A stretch of DNA of 64,000 bases from Plectrocnemia conspersa (taxonomy: Eukaryota > Arthropoda > Insecta > Trichoptera > Polycentropodidae): the NCBI GenBank assembly GCA_009617715.1, contig VTFK01000136.1, positions 992,001 through 1,056,000 on the forward strand, written 5' to 3'. The notes beneath the pieces are model-generated. The model was not told where the DNA came from and searched no databases. It saw only the letters and a list, made by a program, of their open reading frames with translations. The translations under genes were made by a program, and so were the position numbers. This document shows positions 44,553 through 55,700 of the stretch, piece after piece. Numbering within the stretch: the stretch's first letter is position 1; every line of letters begins with the position of its first letter.

Positions 44553-46647
44553 CTTTTACACTCGAGCGAAAGCTCGACGGGTCTCGAAAGCTCGCACTAT
44601 TTAATCTCCAACAAAAAGTTCAACATCCAAATTTCTGGCGGCTTGTTGCGAAACATCAGAGCGTCCTCCCACATATCGACAATGAGTCCTTTACGACCTC
44701 TGCCGAAAATTGAGAAAAATCAAACTTTACGATCGGCTATATAATATATAAAAGCTTCAGGCGCGCATTCTTGAGCTGTGACTCGTGATGCAATAATCAA
44801 TCCATATATAAAGCTTGACTTTGGGGCTGTCTTCAACACACCTATAATAAACATATGCATGGTTAGACGCTGACATTTAATACAAATAATGCAAATATTG
44901 CCGTGAGATGATCGAAAGACCCAATAACATTTAGACGTGTAACGAATCAATTTTCTGTGTTTAAAAAAATATATTGGCAAACGTTCATGAGTAGTTTTAT
45001 TACAAAACACCGTTCGACATGGGGTCACTGGACGCTTTCTATTGTTTGCTAAAGATTTTATGTCATACCGAATAAGAATTAAAAACGCTGAGCAATGGTG
45101 TCAAAATATGACTTCTCAGTATCTCTCGGTTGTGAAATCGATCGTGATACTATGCCACCTGAATAATATAAAAGGCAATATATGTTGAACAAATTTATGA
45201 AACCCGTAATAAGCATGCGATGCAGATTTAACGTTATTTTTAAAATGCGGACTCGCGAATAAATTAGATACTCTAATGGGCAAATACCACACCATGATGA
45301 ATACCATAAAGAACCTGTTCTTCTATATCAAGCCCGGTGGCATTAGATAAAAAAAGACTAAACGAATTGTGTAATCGCTATGCTGCGAAAATGTTTCAAG
45401 GCAAAATTACTTTAATACGAAGGTACCCTAAATTTATATATTATAAAATATTAAGCATAATAAATTTTGCTTGTCATTCTTGATCAAAGTATAATTTGTC
45501 TTTTTAACAAAAAATACAATGGTATTTATTTTATTATATGTCTTGATTAGGATCTTAGGAACAGGTGTTTGAGATATTTCGAAGCAAAATGCCCTTGAGT
45601 TTGACTATACATTATACAAGAACAACGGCGACATTCTTCAACGTAAATATGAAAGTTTGCGTTAGTAATTTTCGCCGAATGCGTAGGTACGTATAAGGAA
45701 AATGCGTCGCCAAGCAATCTATATGTAAAATGCTACGTCGGTCTTTGAACAACAAAAAAAATCGCTGGTGCTTCAACAAAGAGCTCAAGGATGACCTCAG
45801 TCCTGTGGAATGCTCCAAGAGGATATCTTAAACGTTCATTTTTATTTTGTGCTCAGATAAGGCTAGATATAATCATACTTAACCCAAAAACACTTTATCT
45901 ATGTTTTTCGACTAAAAACTTGAGTGACAACTTGAATACATTAGTGGCTGTCCAAAATTCAGAATAAAAAAAAATGTATGGAGATAGTGAGAGATTTCAA
46001 CGAGCAGAGTGACGCAAAACTCGTTGATTAATGCTGTATAAAATTTTGCACTTTTTTTAGTTCTCGAGTAAAATAACTTATTTTATATATAAAATTAGAT
46101 AGTATTGACTAATGTTATTTAAATATATTTTTTATAAAATATGTTGCATTAATACATAATTATTATACATATTGTTTTTTTTAATTTAAGCTTAAATAAT
46201 TGCTAAAAATAATGCTCAGTATTTTTGTAAAAAAAAATATTTTTTATATATTTAATTTATGTTACTAGCATGTTTTTTTTTTTAAAAATTTTTTTACTAA
46301 ATGAGAATAATTGCTGCATTTAATTTTATACAATGTGACTATTATTAAGGCTTTTATTAAAATAAGCTTTTAATGAGTTAAAGTGTAATGATGACCATAT
46401 TCTATCAAAATCAATCTCAAAAATAAAGTTTCCTTGTGCTATTTTTAAAGGCAATGTATTATAGAATATTAAATTATGATCTTATGGTCACTTTGCATCT
46501 TTGACTTGATCATTTATTGCATTGACCATTCAAATCTACATTTTTATTCAACTAAAAGCGCACAGCTTGAGTCCGTACGTTTCAATAAATCATCATCAAT
46601 GTTAAGCAAAACCGTGAAACCATTCATCATCGGGTTATAATTTAAAC
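44553..46647. other. Noncoding DNA upstream of the minus-strand gene
   Basis: Balanced patches (44560-44720, 44760-45330, 45560-45830) hold short overlapping frames with no family. 46060-46560 is AT-rich. No second gene could be supported. Confidence 0.45.
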
Positions 46648-46914
46648 TCATTTTGGCCACGGTACCGTTTTATCGCGCGACCTCTGACCGCCGTTTCGAA
46701 AGTAAGAATCGTTCAATTTAAAACAAACTCGCACGTGAAACATTCCAAGGTCGCACAGATTCGTGTCTTTAACTGCAACCACACCTTGGCAAATACAATA
46801 ACGCGTACTTAAAACGAAAGATAAAAAAATATCAAGAAATATCCCAACGCTTGCGTCACCGTCTTGTGTTTGAGCGAGAGAGAGATGACTTGCCGCTTGA
46901 GATGCGCAAACCAT
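46648..46914 (-). CDS. Hypothetical 88-residue frame, minus strand
   Basis: ATG at 46914-46912 (gtgATGg) opens 88 codons to 46648. The product starts VCASQAASHLSLAQTQDGD, continues with a hydrophobic segment (GIFLDIFLSFVLSTRYCIC) that could be a membrane helix, and ends RNGGQRSRDKTVPWPK. The DNA is GC-richer than its flanks. A GA tract (about 46876-46886 on the plus strand) lies inside the frame. The plus strand is also open over part of it. No poly(A) signal follows closely. I recognise no family. Confidence 0.25.
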   Translation of the reverse strand: MVCASQAASHLSLAQTQDGDASVGIFLDIFLSFVLSTRYCICQGVVAVKDTNLCDLGMFHVRVCFKLNDSYFRNGGQRSRDKTVPWPK

Positions 46915-47718
46915 CACGACTTAGCCACTATACGTGTCATGATAAGATTCTTAATGAGTCTGTTGATATTTGAAAATAAACACAAGCAACACTTATTGTG
47001 TTATATAGCACCGTCTATGCGAGACGTGTTGGCGATTTCAAACCGAGCATGAGGATAGCTTAGCACCGCCGAGATCTGAAATTCGATCCGATCGTGTTTC
47101 TCGGCGATGAGTGAAAATCTTATATATTAATAATAAGTCGCTCTTCATTTTCTAAGGAATGAGGAAGAATCGGTCGGCGAGATTAGACGTGATTCATGAC
47201 AAGCGACTGAGGGAATAACAAACTTAGGACGCTGCGAGAATACCAAGAACAGGTAGTTCAATCCATGTTTGAAAAGTTCGTATCCTATCATAGAAATGAT
47301 TATCTTAAAATCTTATAAATAATAAAACTATATCATAATAATAATGATATGCTCTATAATAATCAAATCATAATTGAATATTATATATATATAAATAAAC
47401 CTCTCATCAAGATTTGTACTTAATTTTTGAGTATCAGCTAATTAACATAATCTGTCAAAAATATTTAGAAATAGTATTTATTAAATATGTACCATATAAT
47501 AAGAGACATTTCTTTAAATTAAATACGATTAATAATCGTTGATATCAAAATTGTTATTTTGCTTAAAAAACATTGTAAGTCAATCTAAAATATTTTATAG
47601 ATTTTGTATTTTTACTTTTTGAATATCCCCAGTGGTTTTTCTTGAGCTTGAGCTTTTTAAGCACTCGATTATGATATTTTTAGCCCTGTGAGGGTCAAAG
47701 GCACGCGCAATTAACACA
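46915..47718. other. Noncoding DNA
   Basis: Balanced up to 47260, then AT-rich to 47640. No supported gene. Confidence 0.5.
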
Positions 47719-47939
47719 ATGAGTGTTGTCGCAAGGAACAGTGCGACCACTCTCACGCCGTGTCGGTTAAGGTTTACATTCTAAAACGTTCGATCCATAT
47801 TTACATATTGCCTTAACTGCTCGTTCTGCTCAGGCAAAAATATAATACGTAACATTGAACGGAGATGCCGTATGTAAGAGAAACGGCGGCGCTCTTTTGG
47901 TATGCCATGACGGAACTATCCGGCTTCACCCCGAGATAG
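47719..47939 (+). CDS. Two very short frames in a GC-richer island
   Basis: ATG 47719 (cacaATGag, a good insect start context) gives 21 codons (SVVARNSATTLTPCRLRFTF) to TAA 47782-47784. ATG 47865 gives 24 codons (PYVRETAALFWYAMTELSGF...) to TAG 47937-47939. They are in different frames. Each is short enough to be chance. The island may be conserved noncoding DNA. No family match. Confidence 0.12.
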
Positions 47940-49058
47940 CTGAATTAGCAAACAGCCGAGGCTCTGCGCTCAACATATTATAGGATCCTGTTTGGATACG
48001 TTGTGTACCTATACATTCTAATAAGTCGTACCGTGTGTAAAAACACACTTGCGAACGACTGCGGAAACGTGTATTTGAACAACTATGTTTGTACTTTGTT
48101 TTAAGACTAAACTGTTCAACCTTGTGTGACTAAAAATAGTTAATCGAGCAAATAATAATACACGAGAACATCAAAGAAAATTATTGCCCAGGAATTGGTA
48201 TGATTTTCATTAAATTTTTTTGGCACAGTTAAACGAACTATAATATAATGTAAGTTTTTATACAAATTAGTTAGCATTACTAATTCGTATTTATTAACAA
48301 CAATTGACATCCAGTAAGTACTATTAAATAGTCCATAGAAAATTGTGCACCTTCCAGCACAGTATGCCTCACAAAAATTCCATTTCATTTAACATTACGT
48401 TATATTTTCATATTGTATATATAAATACAAGTGAGCCAAAGAAAGCGGAAAGTTATAAAAAGCAGTAATGAAAACAATATATGTTTATCATATTTAAGTA
48501 TATTTATGAATTCCAAACAATCGATTATAACGTGTGAGAATAATATTATAGTATTTTATAAAAGCAGACCAATCAATCAAGATGAGAGAAAAGAGTGGTT
48601 TCTTCATAATATTTATATTATTTTTCTTCTACACTTTTCATTGATTATTTTATTTTTTCTACCAATGTTGTGATCGTTTATAATTATACGCTATTATCGT
48701 TTCAATTGCATAATAGATAAGCATAAACTGTAGTGTGCAATAAAATATATATGAATTTCTGGAAGCCAATAAACTGGAATCTTTCGTAATGAAAATATTT
48801 ATAAAAATATTATATTGCCAAATCATCTACTTTTTTTTTTATTAGTCAATTAGGTTATAAAAATAGACAAGAAATATTTTACATCAGTTCAATTGATGTT
48901 GAAATGACTGCAGTAAATTGGGTTAAGGATAAAAATAACTACCCTTGGTGAAGATTGAGTGATATTACGAATGTGTTTATGTCGTAGGCGTAAAACTGCT
49001 TTGGATATTACTAGTGAGTAGTTTTGAATATAGAAATCTTTATACGTTGCTCAAAAAG
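47940..49058. other. Noncoding DNA
   Basis: Balanced to 48070, then AT-rich with no supported gene or repeat. Confidence 0.55.
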
Positions 49059-49215
49059 AAGTATATGCAATCGTATACCATCCAAAACGCATCAAATTGG
49101 CCAATTGACACAAAAGACTGTTTTTAACCGAAGAAAACTGATGATTTAAATGTATGTGTTGAAAGAAATATTTCACCAGAAAAATGTGCGAAATTCAGAG
49201 TGATCTGAGATAAGA
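49059..49215 (+). mobile_element. Tc1-type relic, copy 2 (fragment)
   Basis: gaagtatatgcaatcgtata (about 49059-49078) matches gaagtgtatgcagtcgtata of the Tc1 relic near 22412. The block 49169-49198, ending aaaaatgtgcgaaattcag, matches 22580-22607. The order and orientation are the same. The reading frames between are too decayed to show catalytic residues. It is a shorter, older copy of the same element. Confidence 0.6.
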
Positions 49216-49463
49216 AAAGTAGGAATTAAATATTAAGTGCAATCATACATATCGTTATGATGGAACGGCATTGCCAGCCTCCTGGCGCTTTATGGAATAT
49301 ATCCCAAGCAAGGATTTTCCATTACTTCTATAGTCCCGGATAATTAGGAAGTTGATGAGTATTGAGGGGCATTTGTCGAGGGTCCCAAGTATAGTGCATC
49401 AGTGCAATAAACGGGCCGGTGCGAGGCACGCACATCAACTGCAACCGGTTGGATCGCATTCAA
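49216..49463. other. GC-richer DNA before the 49464 exon
   Basis: Composition becomes balanced from about 49260. This would be promoter and leader sequence if the next exon is real. No TATA box or initiator is clear. An acceptor-like ttccattacttctatag ends at 49333, but all frames after it soon stop. Confidence 0.35.
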
Positions 49464-49627
49464 ATGGCGTCGACACGGATGCAACACAGCACATGCTGCG
49501 GAATGCAGCAGCAACAGCATCGACCGACGGCTGCGGCAGGAGGAGAAGAAAGAAACGCAAAAGAAGATGAAGCCATTGTGGATGAATGCATGAACAGCTG
49601 TTTCATTGCCAGTCGGCTGAATCATCG
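49464..49627 (+). CDS. Possible first coding exon of a plus-strand gene
   Basis: ATG 49464 (ttcaaATGg, good context) opens 54 codons plus two bases and ends at a donor, atcatcg|GTGAGT (49628-49633). The product begins ASTRMQHSTCCGMQQQQHRP, has an Ala/Gly and Glu/Lys-rich middle, and ends IVDECMNSCFIASRLNH. The short Gln run and GC-rich codons are typical of insect exons. Other frames and the minus strand are also open here, which weakens the call. The phase would fit the terminal exon at 60402. The IVDEC string recalls insulin A chains, but the cysteine spacing does not fit. I cannot name it. Confidence 0.35.
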
Positions 49628-49633
49628 GTGAGT

Positions 49634-50689
49634 TTTTCGATTCGATTGTGGCGTACACGCTCGAAAGAACAGCGGGGCACTGTATAGTTGCGAGTGCTTA
49701 TAAAATATGAGTCTATCATATTATTCCTTTGAATGGTATGATCTATAAGAAAATGCGGTTGTGCTTTTATGTGGTCATCAAATCCTTAGTACAATTATTG
49801 TACCAGATAACGATCGATTTATAAAAGCTTATAATACTGATATATAGAGGTACAAAATTAGAAAAAATCAAAATAAATTAAAGTAAAATATATTTACGAA
49901 ACATAGACAAGCTTTGCCGCTGCCTCTTTAAAGTAAACAGTGTAGTTGTATAAAATGTAAATCGAGCATCAAATACGTTGCTTGATACTGACATTAATAA
50001 ACAAAAACACAAAAAACAACTGGAGAGGGTACAAATTTCCAGGGGCCATTCTCCTTGAGGAGCCCAATTCTAGAAAAAATCAACGCAGAAATATATTCAT
50101 AAAAAAGTAAAAAAAAACTCAATGAATCTGAACTAAACTACACTTGATTGAGATGTACCTATATACTGATGTATTTCAGGTATAAGTGACTTTATTTATA
50201 CATATTATGCAAGAATAAAAGAACCAGAACATTGCCTTCAAAAGCACCTACTTTCTAGGTAGTACTTTCACAATAAACATTATTCAAAGGGACAGATTGT
50301 AGTTTTTGATGAGGCTCCGTTTGTGTTAAAATTTGTTTAAAAAATATTGTTGACTTTATGGCTTTTTAAATGTTTAAAATAATTAGACATGAGTGGAAAT
50401 ATTCAACGAATGTAAATTAGTAGCAGTAAATATAGGTATTTGATCTAAAGATTCAGATCGAATACCTAAGGAAGAAGCAAAGAAATAACGAGAAATCAAC
50501 AAAAGCACCAGTTGAATTATATAAATTTAATGTTTTTTTAGATCGTATAATCGGTAATTTAACAACTAAATTTAATGTAGATAAATAAATAAATAATACG
50601 CTCAGTTTCATGTGCATATTCCTAAAAGAAAATATCGAAAAAACAGTCACGAATCCATCCCGAATTTCAGTAAAATCATATCGCAATAC
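49634..50689. other. AT-rich DNA, possible intron
   Basis: AT-rich after 49700. Possible intron behind the 49627 donor. No exon-like island or named repeat. Confidence 0.5.
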
Positions 50690-51075
50690 ATTTTCCCCAG
50701 TAGATATATATTTTTACCTGTGAAAATATAATTTTTTTGTCAGGTGCTAGTAAAATTATATGAGTTCAACTTTTCTATATGTAGTAATATATATATTTAC
50801 ATACCTATTGTTATTTATTTATATCCGATGTATAAATGTTACAACGAATGTGTATTTTTTCGTTAAGTTATATTTAAGTCCAAATATATTTTCACCAGTA
50901 TATACATACAGTAAGCGAAAAAATAATTGAATTGATAGGCGCTAATATGCTGCTCTAAAATGTCTATGAAACTCAATTTGACAGTTGCGAAACGCCTATT
51001 TGCTGTTCAAGCTCAAACCTAACCTAATGAAAGTTCTAAAACTAATTATAATTTTAGAACTTTCATTAGGTCAAG
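50690..51075 (-). repeat. Dispersed repeat family A, inverted copy
   Basis: The reverse complement of 50885-51020 aligns with 28476-28600 (see that copy). The left part (50700-50770, ctgtgaaaatataat and gctagtaaaattata) resembles the words at the start of the 28.1-kb copy. Its right end merges into the 20-bp-arm hairpin at 51022-51071. The tandem AACCT words at 51017-51025 are part of this repeat. Confidence 0.65.
51022..51071. repeat. Perfect hairpin, 20-bp arms with 10-base loop
   Basis: ACCTAATGAAAGTTCTAAAA (51022-51041) and its exact complement (51052-51071) flank the loop ctaattataa. It sits at the end of the family A repeat and may be that element's palindromic terminus. Confidence 0.95.
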
Positions 51076-51262
51076 TTCAAAATATAAACTAAGCCAACTC
51101 AACTCTCAAGGGATAACAACCGGAAGAATAAGTGCAGGCTGACATCGCATCTCAAATATTGCTTCACAGTTTGTCTGCATTTCGATATTAAACTATGTTT
51201 TAAAATATGATACCTATTATTACCGATATTACTATGGACTTCTTATATAAGAGAACTGATCG

Positions 51263-51449
51263 AAGTATATTTAAACCGATTTTTGGTCAATAGGAGAGCG
51301 CAAAAACAATTATCCCTTCTCAGAAGTCAAAAATCCACGTCAAATCCACGCACGATTTTATTGTTTTTGACGTGGATTTTTAACTCCTAATAACGGATAA
51401 TTATTTTTTGCGTTCTCCTATTGACCAAAATTCGGTTTAGATGTACTTT
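51263..51449. mobile_element. Foldback (palindromic) element, about 187 bp
   Basis: The two halves are inverted copies of each other. Outer parts pair as aagta.at.taaaccga against its complement, then ttggtcaataggaga against tctcctattgaccaa. The innermost arms pair perfectly (AAAAATCCACGTCAA, 51329-51343, against its complement near 51367-51381). The loop is about 23 bases, with cacgattttatt. Half-copies occur at 11857-11945 and related sequence at 11685 and 63100. No coding capacity. It was probably moved by an unidentified transposase. Confidence 0.8.
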
Positions 51450-51559
51450 ATTATAGCCTAAGTTTCAGCCACTTAATATATATGACAAAAGGTTTTATGG
51501 CTTTCAGTTCTTAATATGACCTAGCTCGATTTTAATTAATCATCACGATATTCGTCCGT

Positions 51560-51742
51560 ATGAAAATCTAGGTAAACATAATCTGTGATGATCGATCGGA
51601 ATTATAATTATATATGTAGTAATACTTATTCCGATCTCCCAGACACGATAGAGATATAAAAAAAACACTAAGGTACATATGGTATTCGAACTCAGGTCTT
51701 TCAGGGTCAGGGACTTACACTACTCGTTTATCGTGCTGGTCA
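51560..51742 (-). mobile_element. tRNA-derived SINE, copy 4 (minus strand)
   Basis: Read on the minus strand it carries a head with the B-box-like gagttcgaatacc (complement of 51681-51693), the middle block tatcgtgtctgggagatcgg (complement of 51631-51650) and the 3' block. The 3' block contains ataattccgatcgatcatca, cagattatgtttac and ctagattttcat. This is the most complete copy, so it defines the block order of the family. Confidence 0.75.
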
Positions 51743-51987
51743 AATAAATTCATATTATTAAAACTGCAAGAGTTTTATTAAAACCTTAAAATCAAACCCT
51801 TTTTAAAACTTCCACTATGGACGTTGAACTTGGCAACTGAGAAAAATGGTTTTATCAAAGATTTTGACATTATTAAACGCAAAATAAAAACATAGATTGC
51901 TGGCAACTCACAATTTATAACAATATTTTAATGAATATTCCGTAAAAAAATACTGGTATATGATTTTATAAAATTATTTAAAAAAAT

Positions 51988-52025
51988 TGTTTTTATTGTT
52001 TAAGAATTCTTAAACAATAAAAACA
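51988..52025. repeat. Perfect 38-bp palindrome
   Basis: The left arm TGTTTTTATTGTTTAAGAA is followed with no spacer by its exact complement, centred on GAATTC. Uninterrupted palindromes this long are unstable in replication and rare by chance. No transposon end or coding sequence explains it here. Confidence 0.97.
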
Positions 52026-52269
52026 GTAATAAATGCTATAATAAAAATAATGTTCAAGTCTTTCTTTATGTACGAAGATAAATCTGTACCAACTGAGTCA
52101 GTCAATCAGATATAAAGAATACCTACAACTAAGTATCACCCACCAAATTGAGAGTCTGGGAATCGGTGACATCTACATTTTAATAATTATAAATTATTAT
52201 GTGTAATACAATTTATAACCTTTAAATAAACTTAACGTTTTTTTTTTTTTTCTATTTTTTTTGTAACTG

Positions 52270-53065
52270 ACAAAAATATTGTTATTGTATCCATTAGTAA
52301 TCAAGTATATTTATTTGGCAATAAAATTCATAAAGGGCGCATTTGAAGGTAGCTCATATAAAAAAATATTTCATTGTTAACCTTCATATTAATTGATTTC
52401 ATCATGATGATTTATTTTTTTATTAAATATTATTATCAGTTAATTGAATTAATGATCGAGTATTTTTTAGCATAAATAACTTAAGAATTCAGTTTTAATA
52501 TATAAAAAAACTATGTAATGCAATTATATATTACATGCATACATTAGTTATATGTTTTTGTATTAATTAGTTATCAAGTATTACGTATTTAACAATAAAA
52601 TGAATTTAAATGTAGTTCATATATCATATAATTTATTTGTTAATATTTTCGTTATAGTATTGATTATAAATTACTTTAACTAACTTCATTATCCTTGTCC
52701 TACTTAAAATGTTAGTTTTGGTGTTGTATTTCGATCAAAAAATAATTCAATAAGTCTCAATTTCATTGAATCAATAAAATTACAGAAAATATATAATGAC
52801 ATTTTTGTAATACAAGGATGTTTGTTAACCTTCATATTAATGGATTTTATTATAATGTTTTTTTTTTCTTGAATCGATATTTATCAGTTAAACGAATCAA
52901 TAATCAAGTATTTTTTATTATATATTATATAAGAGTTTAGTTCTAATTTATAAAAAAAAATATGTAGTGCAAATATGCTATATAATTATATAAATATTTT
53001 TTTAATTATTAGGTATAATAAAAATGAATACTGAAATGTTTCATATAAATAAATATTATTCTAAA
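52270..53065 (+). repeat. Diverged duplications in AT-rich DNA
   Basis: The block from 52376 (gttaaccttcatattaatt) to about 52550 recurs from 52824 (gttaaccttcatattaatg) to about 53000, an offset near 448 bases, with many differences. Shared later words are atttatcagttaa, gagtattttt.a and tatgtaatgcaa/tatgtagtgcaa. A shorter motif (aataaaat-aa..., then gtagttcatat) occurs at about 52320, 52600 and 53010. I read it as an old tandem or satellite-like array. Confidence 0.6.
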
Positions 53066-54953
53066 ATGTAAATAAAATTGTATTATAGTACATTTTTCAA
53101 ATCAACTATGTAAAAATCCACTAATCTAGTTCGAACTTCACACATAATTTATGCACACCCAACAAAATTAATTTGCTCTGCCTAGTGTGAAGGTTATAGA
53201 CATTTTATCACACACAATCTCTTCATCGTATCAGTTGAATGGCACAGCACTGTTTATAATGAATGTGACGAGAAAACCTTGGAACACGACAGTATGGCAT
53301 ACATAAATTATAAAGTATGAAAAAATGGCCGTTTAATTCTATACGTGTTACGCAAAAGCCTTTATTATTCTCGTGTCAATGACGTAATGTTATAGGTTAG
53401 TGGTTATCTGCGATAACAATGGCTTGTTAGTTAACTTTTTGAAGCATGAGACATTTTTACGCTAACTTTAAAAGTACAAAAGATATTTTAAATTAAATTT
53501 TATATGCGAACTTTGTTATGATTTACAATTGATATTTGATCTCTTTTGAATTAATTTATCAAGCATATTTTTTTCAACAGGAAGTAAATAATATTTTTAA
53601 TTATGAAACAGTTACGTATAAATTATGTGTAAAAAAAAAGTTGTTGATGAAAATAAAATTAAATGCAAATCCTGGCATCGTTTCAGTATTGTTTTTTTTA
53701 ATATATTATTTATTTTTAATATCAAAACACAGCCTATTTGAGGATATCTATAATAAAGAATAACTGTTATTTACGTAAATCGTTATATTAGATTCTTTTT
53801 CCGGTTCTACGACATTCGGCCGTGTAATTATTGAACATTCGTCATTAACACCGTTACCATTAAACAAACGCGTTAATCTTTAAGCTACCGTATTTTTTTA
53901 TTTGAAATTAATCGGAAACATTCCCAAGGAATGTCAAAGTTTTTAATAATAAATATAAATAAAAATCAAGCTAGATTAGATCTATTAATTAACTTCTAAC
54001 GGAAGCTCCGAGAGCTACCGTATTTGAGTATGATATTCAATACAAAGGGTTCTCGCTAACTATCGGATGCTGACTGTACGCTTGTGCGATAAATTATTGA
54101 GTAATAATACAAGCACAAAATCGGCACAATGAGCAGCGAGCTGTGCGAAGATGTGATTATTCGATACCGAAACTAAACGGGCGCATTAATAAACCTGTTT
54201 GAAGCAGTAACGAAAAAAATGATCGAAGTTGAAAAAACGAATGGCACGTCGGTTAAAAAGCGATGCTAAACGCAAGTTTAGACGGTTTTTCTGAAATTTT
54301 CAATACCGGTTTCTTTTTATAAATAACTCTTAACGATGTTTTAAATAATTATGGTAAAATTTGTCGTGCATTATCAGAGGTATTCGCATTGTTTTTTGTC
54401 ATTGTCGTTCCTCGAATGGTATTTTAATGGCTGTTCCATTGTGCACAACAAAGATTCGTTCAAGGACTTAAAACCGTTTTGTAATTAACCTTAGCGGTCG
54501 ATTAATACTGCGTTTTGCTGCAATCCTTTAAAGATCTTAAGCTGGCGTGACGGATTGTTTTGATACGTCTTTTTATATTGCGAGCATTAAAGTCGTTAAA
54601 AATGGTCATGATGCGCGTATTTTCAACAATCATTACAATTAATAATATAATAATTGATTTTATGCTCCTTTATATATAGGCGACTTGAATCAGAAGCAGT
54701 AGATTCGTTAATGCCATATAAAGTGTTTACAACTAAAATTACACAATAAAAATCGTAAGACTGTTTTAAATATTTCTATGAAATTATATTTCACAGGTAA
54801 TAAAATTAAGATATAATAAAGGAATTTTATTGGTTTATGATACATTCTAAATATTTTTATTATCGATGAAGTAAGATAAAAATTAATTGTTAATACTATT
54901 CGGACGATAAAGTATTACGTAGACTCTACGTAAGTAGCAATTCAAACTATAAA
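53066..54953. other. Mixed noncoding DNA
   Basis: Balanced patches at 53160-53430 and 53760-54620 carry short frames only, for example MSSELCEDVIIRYRN from ATG 54129. No splice pairs or families. It may contain conserved noncoding DNA. Confidence 0.45.
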
Positions 54954-55235
54954 ATAGAAAATACACGTGTCTATCTGTTACGAGAACTTCTCACAAATCG
55001 TGAACAGTAGCGACGTGATATTTGCACAAATTCTAGCTGTCGTTTCTAGGTCATCTGTGCTATTTTCAACTTGTTGAGCTGAACAGCGACGTAATGACGA
55101 TTAATTATTTCTCAATAAACCCGCTAAAAAAACTGAACAGAGACGTGCTAACGACTTATTACGTGCTACTGTAATACGTAGATACAAGAGACTAAAAATA
55201 TTGTTTATAGACAATTATTGAAATAAATTTGTAAT
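54954..55235 (+). repeat. Dispersed repeat family F, copy 2
   Basis: Matches 35558-35785 in the same order and orientation. It is longer, with an inserted stretch around 55095-55165 that repeats the motif ctgaacagcgacgt/ctgaacagagacgt. Confidence 0.7.
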
Positions 55236-55601
55236 AACATGTTGAATAAAATAAATTATAAATAAAATAAGTATAAGTAGACTATCTAGAACCCTAAACT
55301 AAAATTCCTCGATAATAATTAGATTGTTAACAGCACATTTCAGTAGTTTGAAGAAATGCTAAGCTCAGCGAATCATATTCCAATGCTCTTAAAAGAAAGA
55401 CACTGGGTTTATATTCTTATATAAGTGTATCTCAAGAACGTTATCTCAACTTTCCGTTTCCGTAAAGAGTTGCTCGAGGATCCAGATTCAAGAATTTTGC
55501 GAACTAAAATGCCATAGAAGACATGAATTACTGATGGTAAAAATGAAACTCTTTTTTCATAACGAAACCGAGCATCTTCGCAGAGTTAGGTGTAAAAATA
55601 A
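55236..55601. other. Noncoding DNA
   Basis: AT-rich and gene-free, leading into the purine-rich repeats at 55602. Confidence 0.55.
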
Positions 55602-55700
55602 GTGAGTGAGAAGAAGTGGGAGAGAGTGTGAGTGAGAAGAAGTGGGCATGTGAAAAGCATGTAACGCATGGCCTTATCTCTCACTCACTCCCGTCATTTA
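55602..55700. repeat. Purine-rich direct and inverted repeats
   Basis: gtgagtgagaagaagtggg occurs at 55602-55620 and identically at 55628-55646 (period 26). A complementary tctcactcactcccgtc follows at about 55678-55694, so the region could form a hairpin. It looks like simple sequence that expanded by slippage. Confidence 0.8.

Noticed and set aside
44290..44744. Three plus-strand frames of 79 to 125 codons opposite the 44220-44504 exon
   Set aside because: They are antisense shadows of a GC-rich exon. The minus strand alone has the promoter motifs, start context and an exactly placed donor.
49576..49605. IVDECMNSC string resembling an insulin-like A chain
   Set aside because: An insulin A chain needs an adjacent CC pair and two further cysteines at fixed spacing, plus a B chain. 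Only two cysteines are present here and no B chain or signal peptide precedes it.
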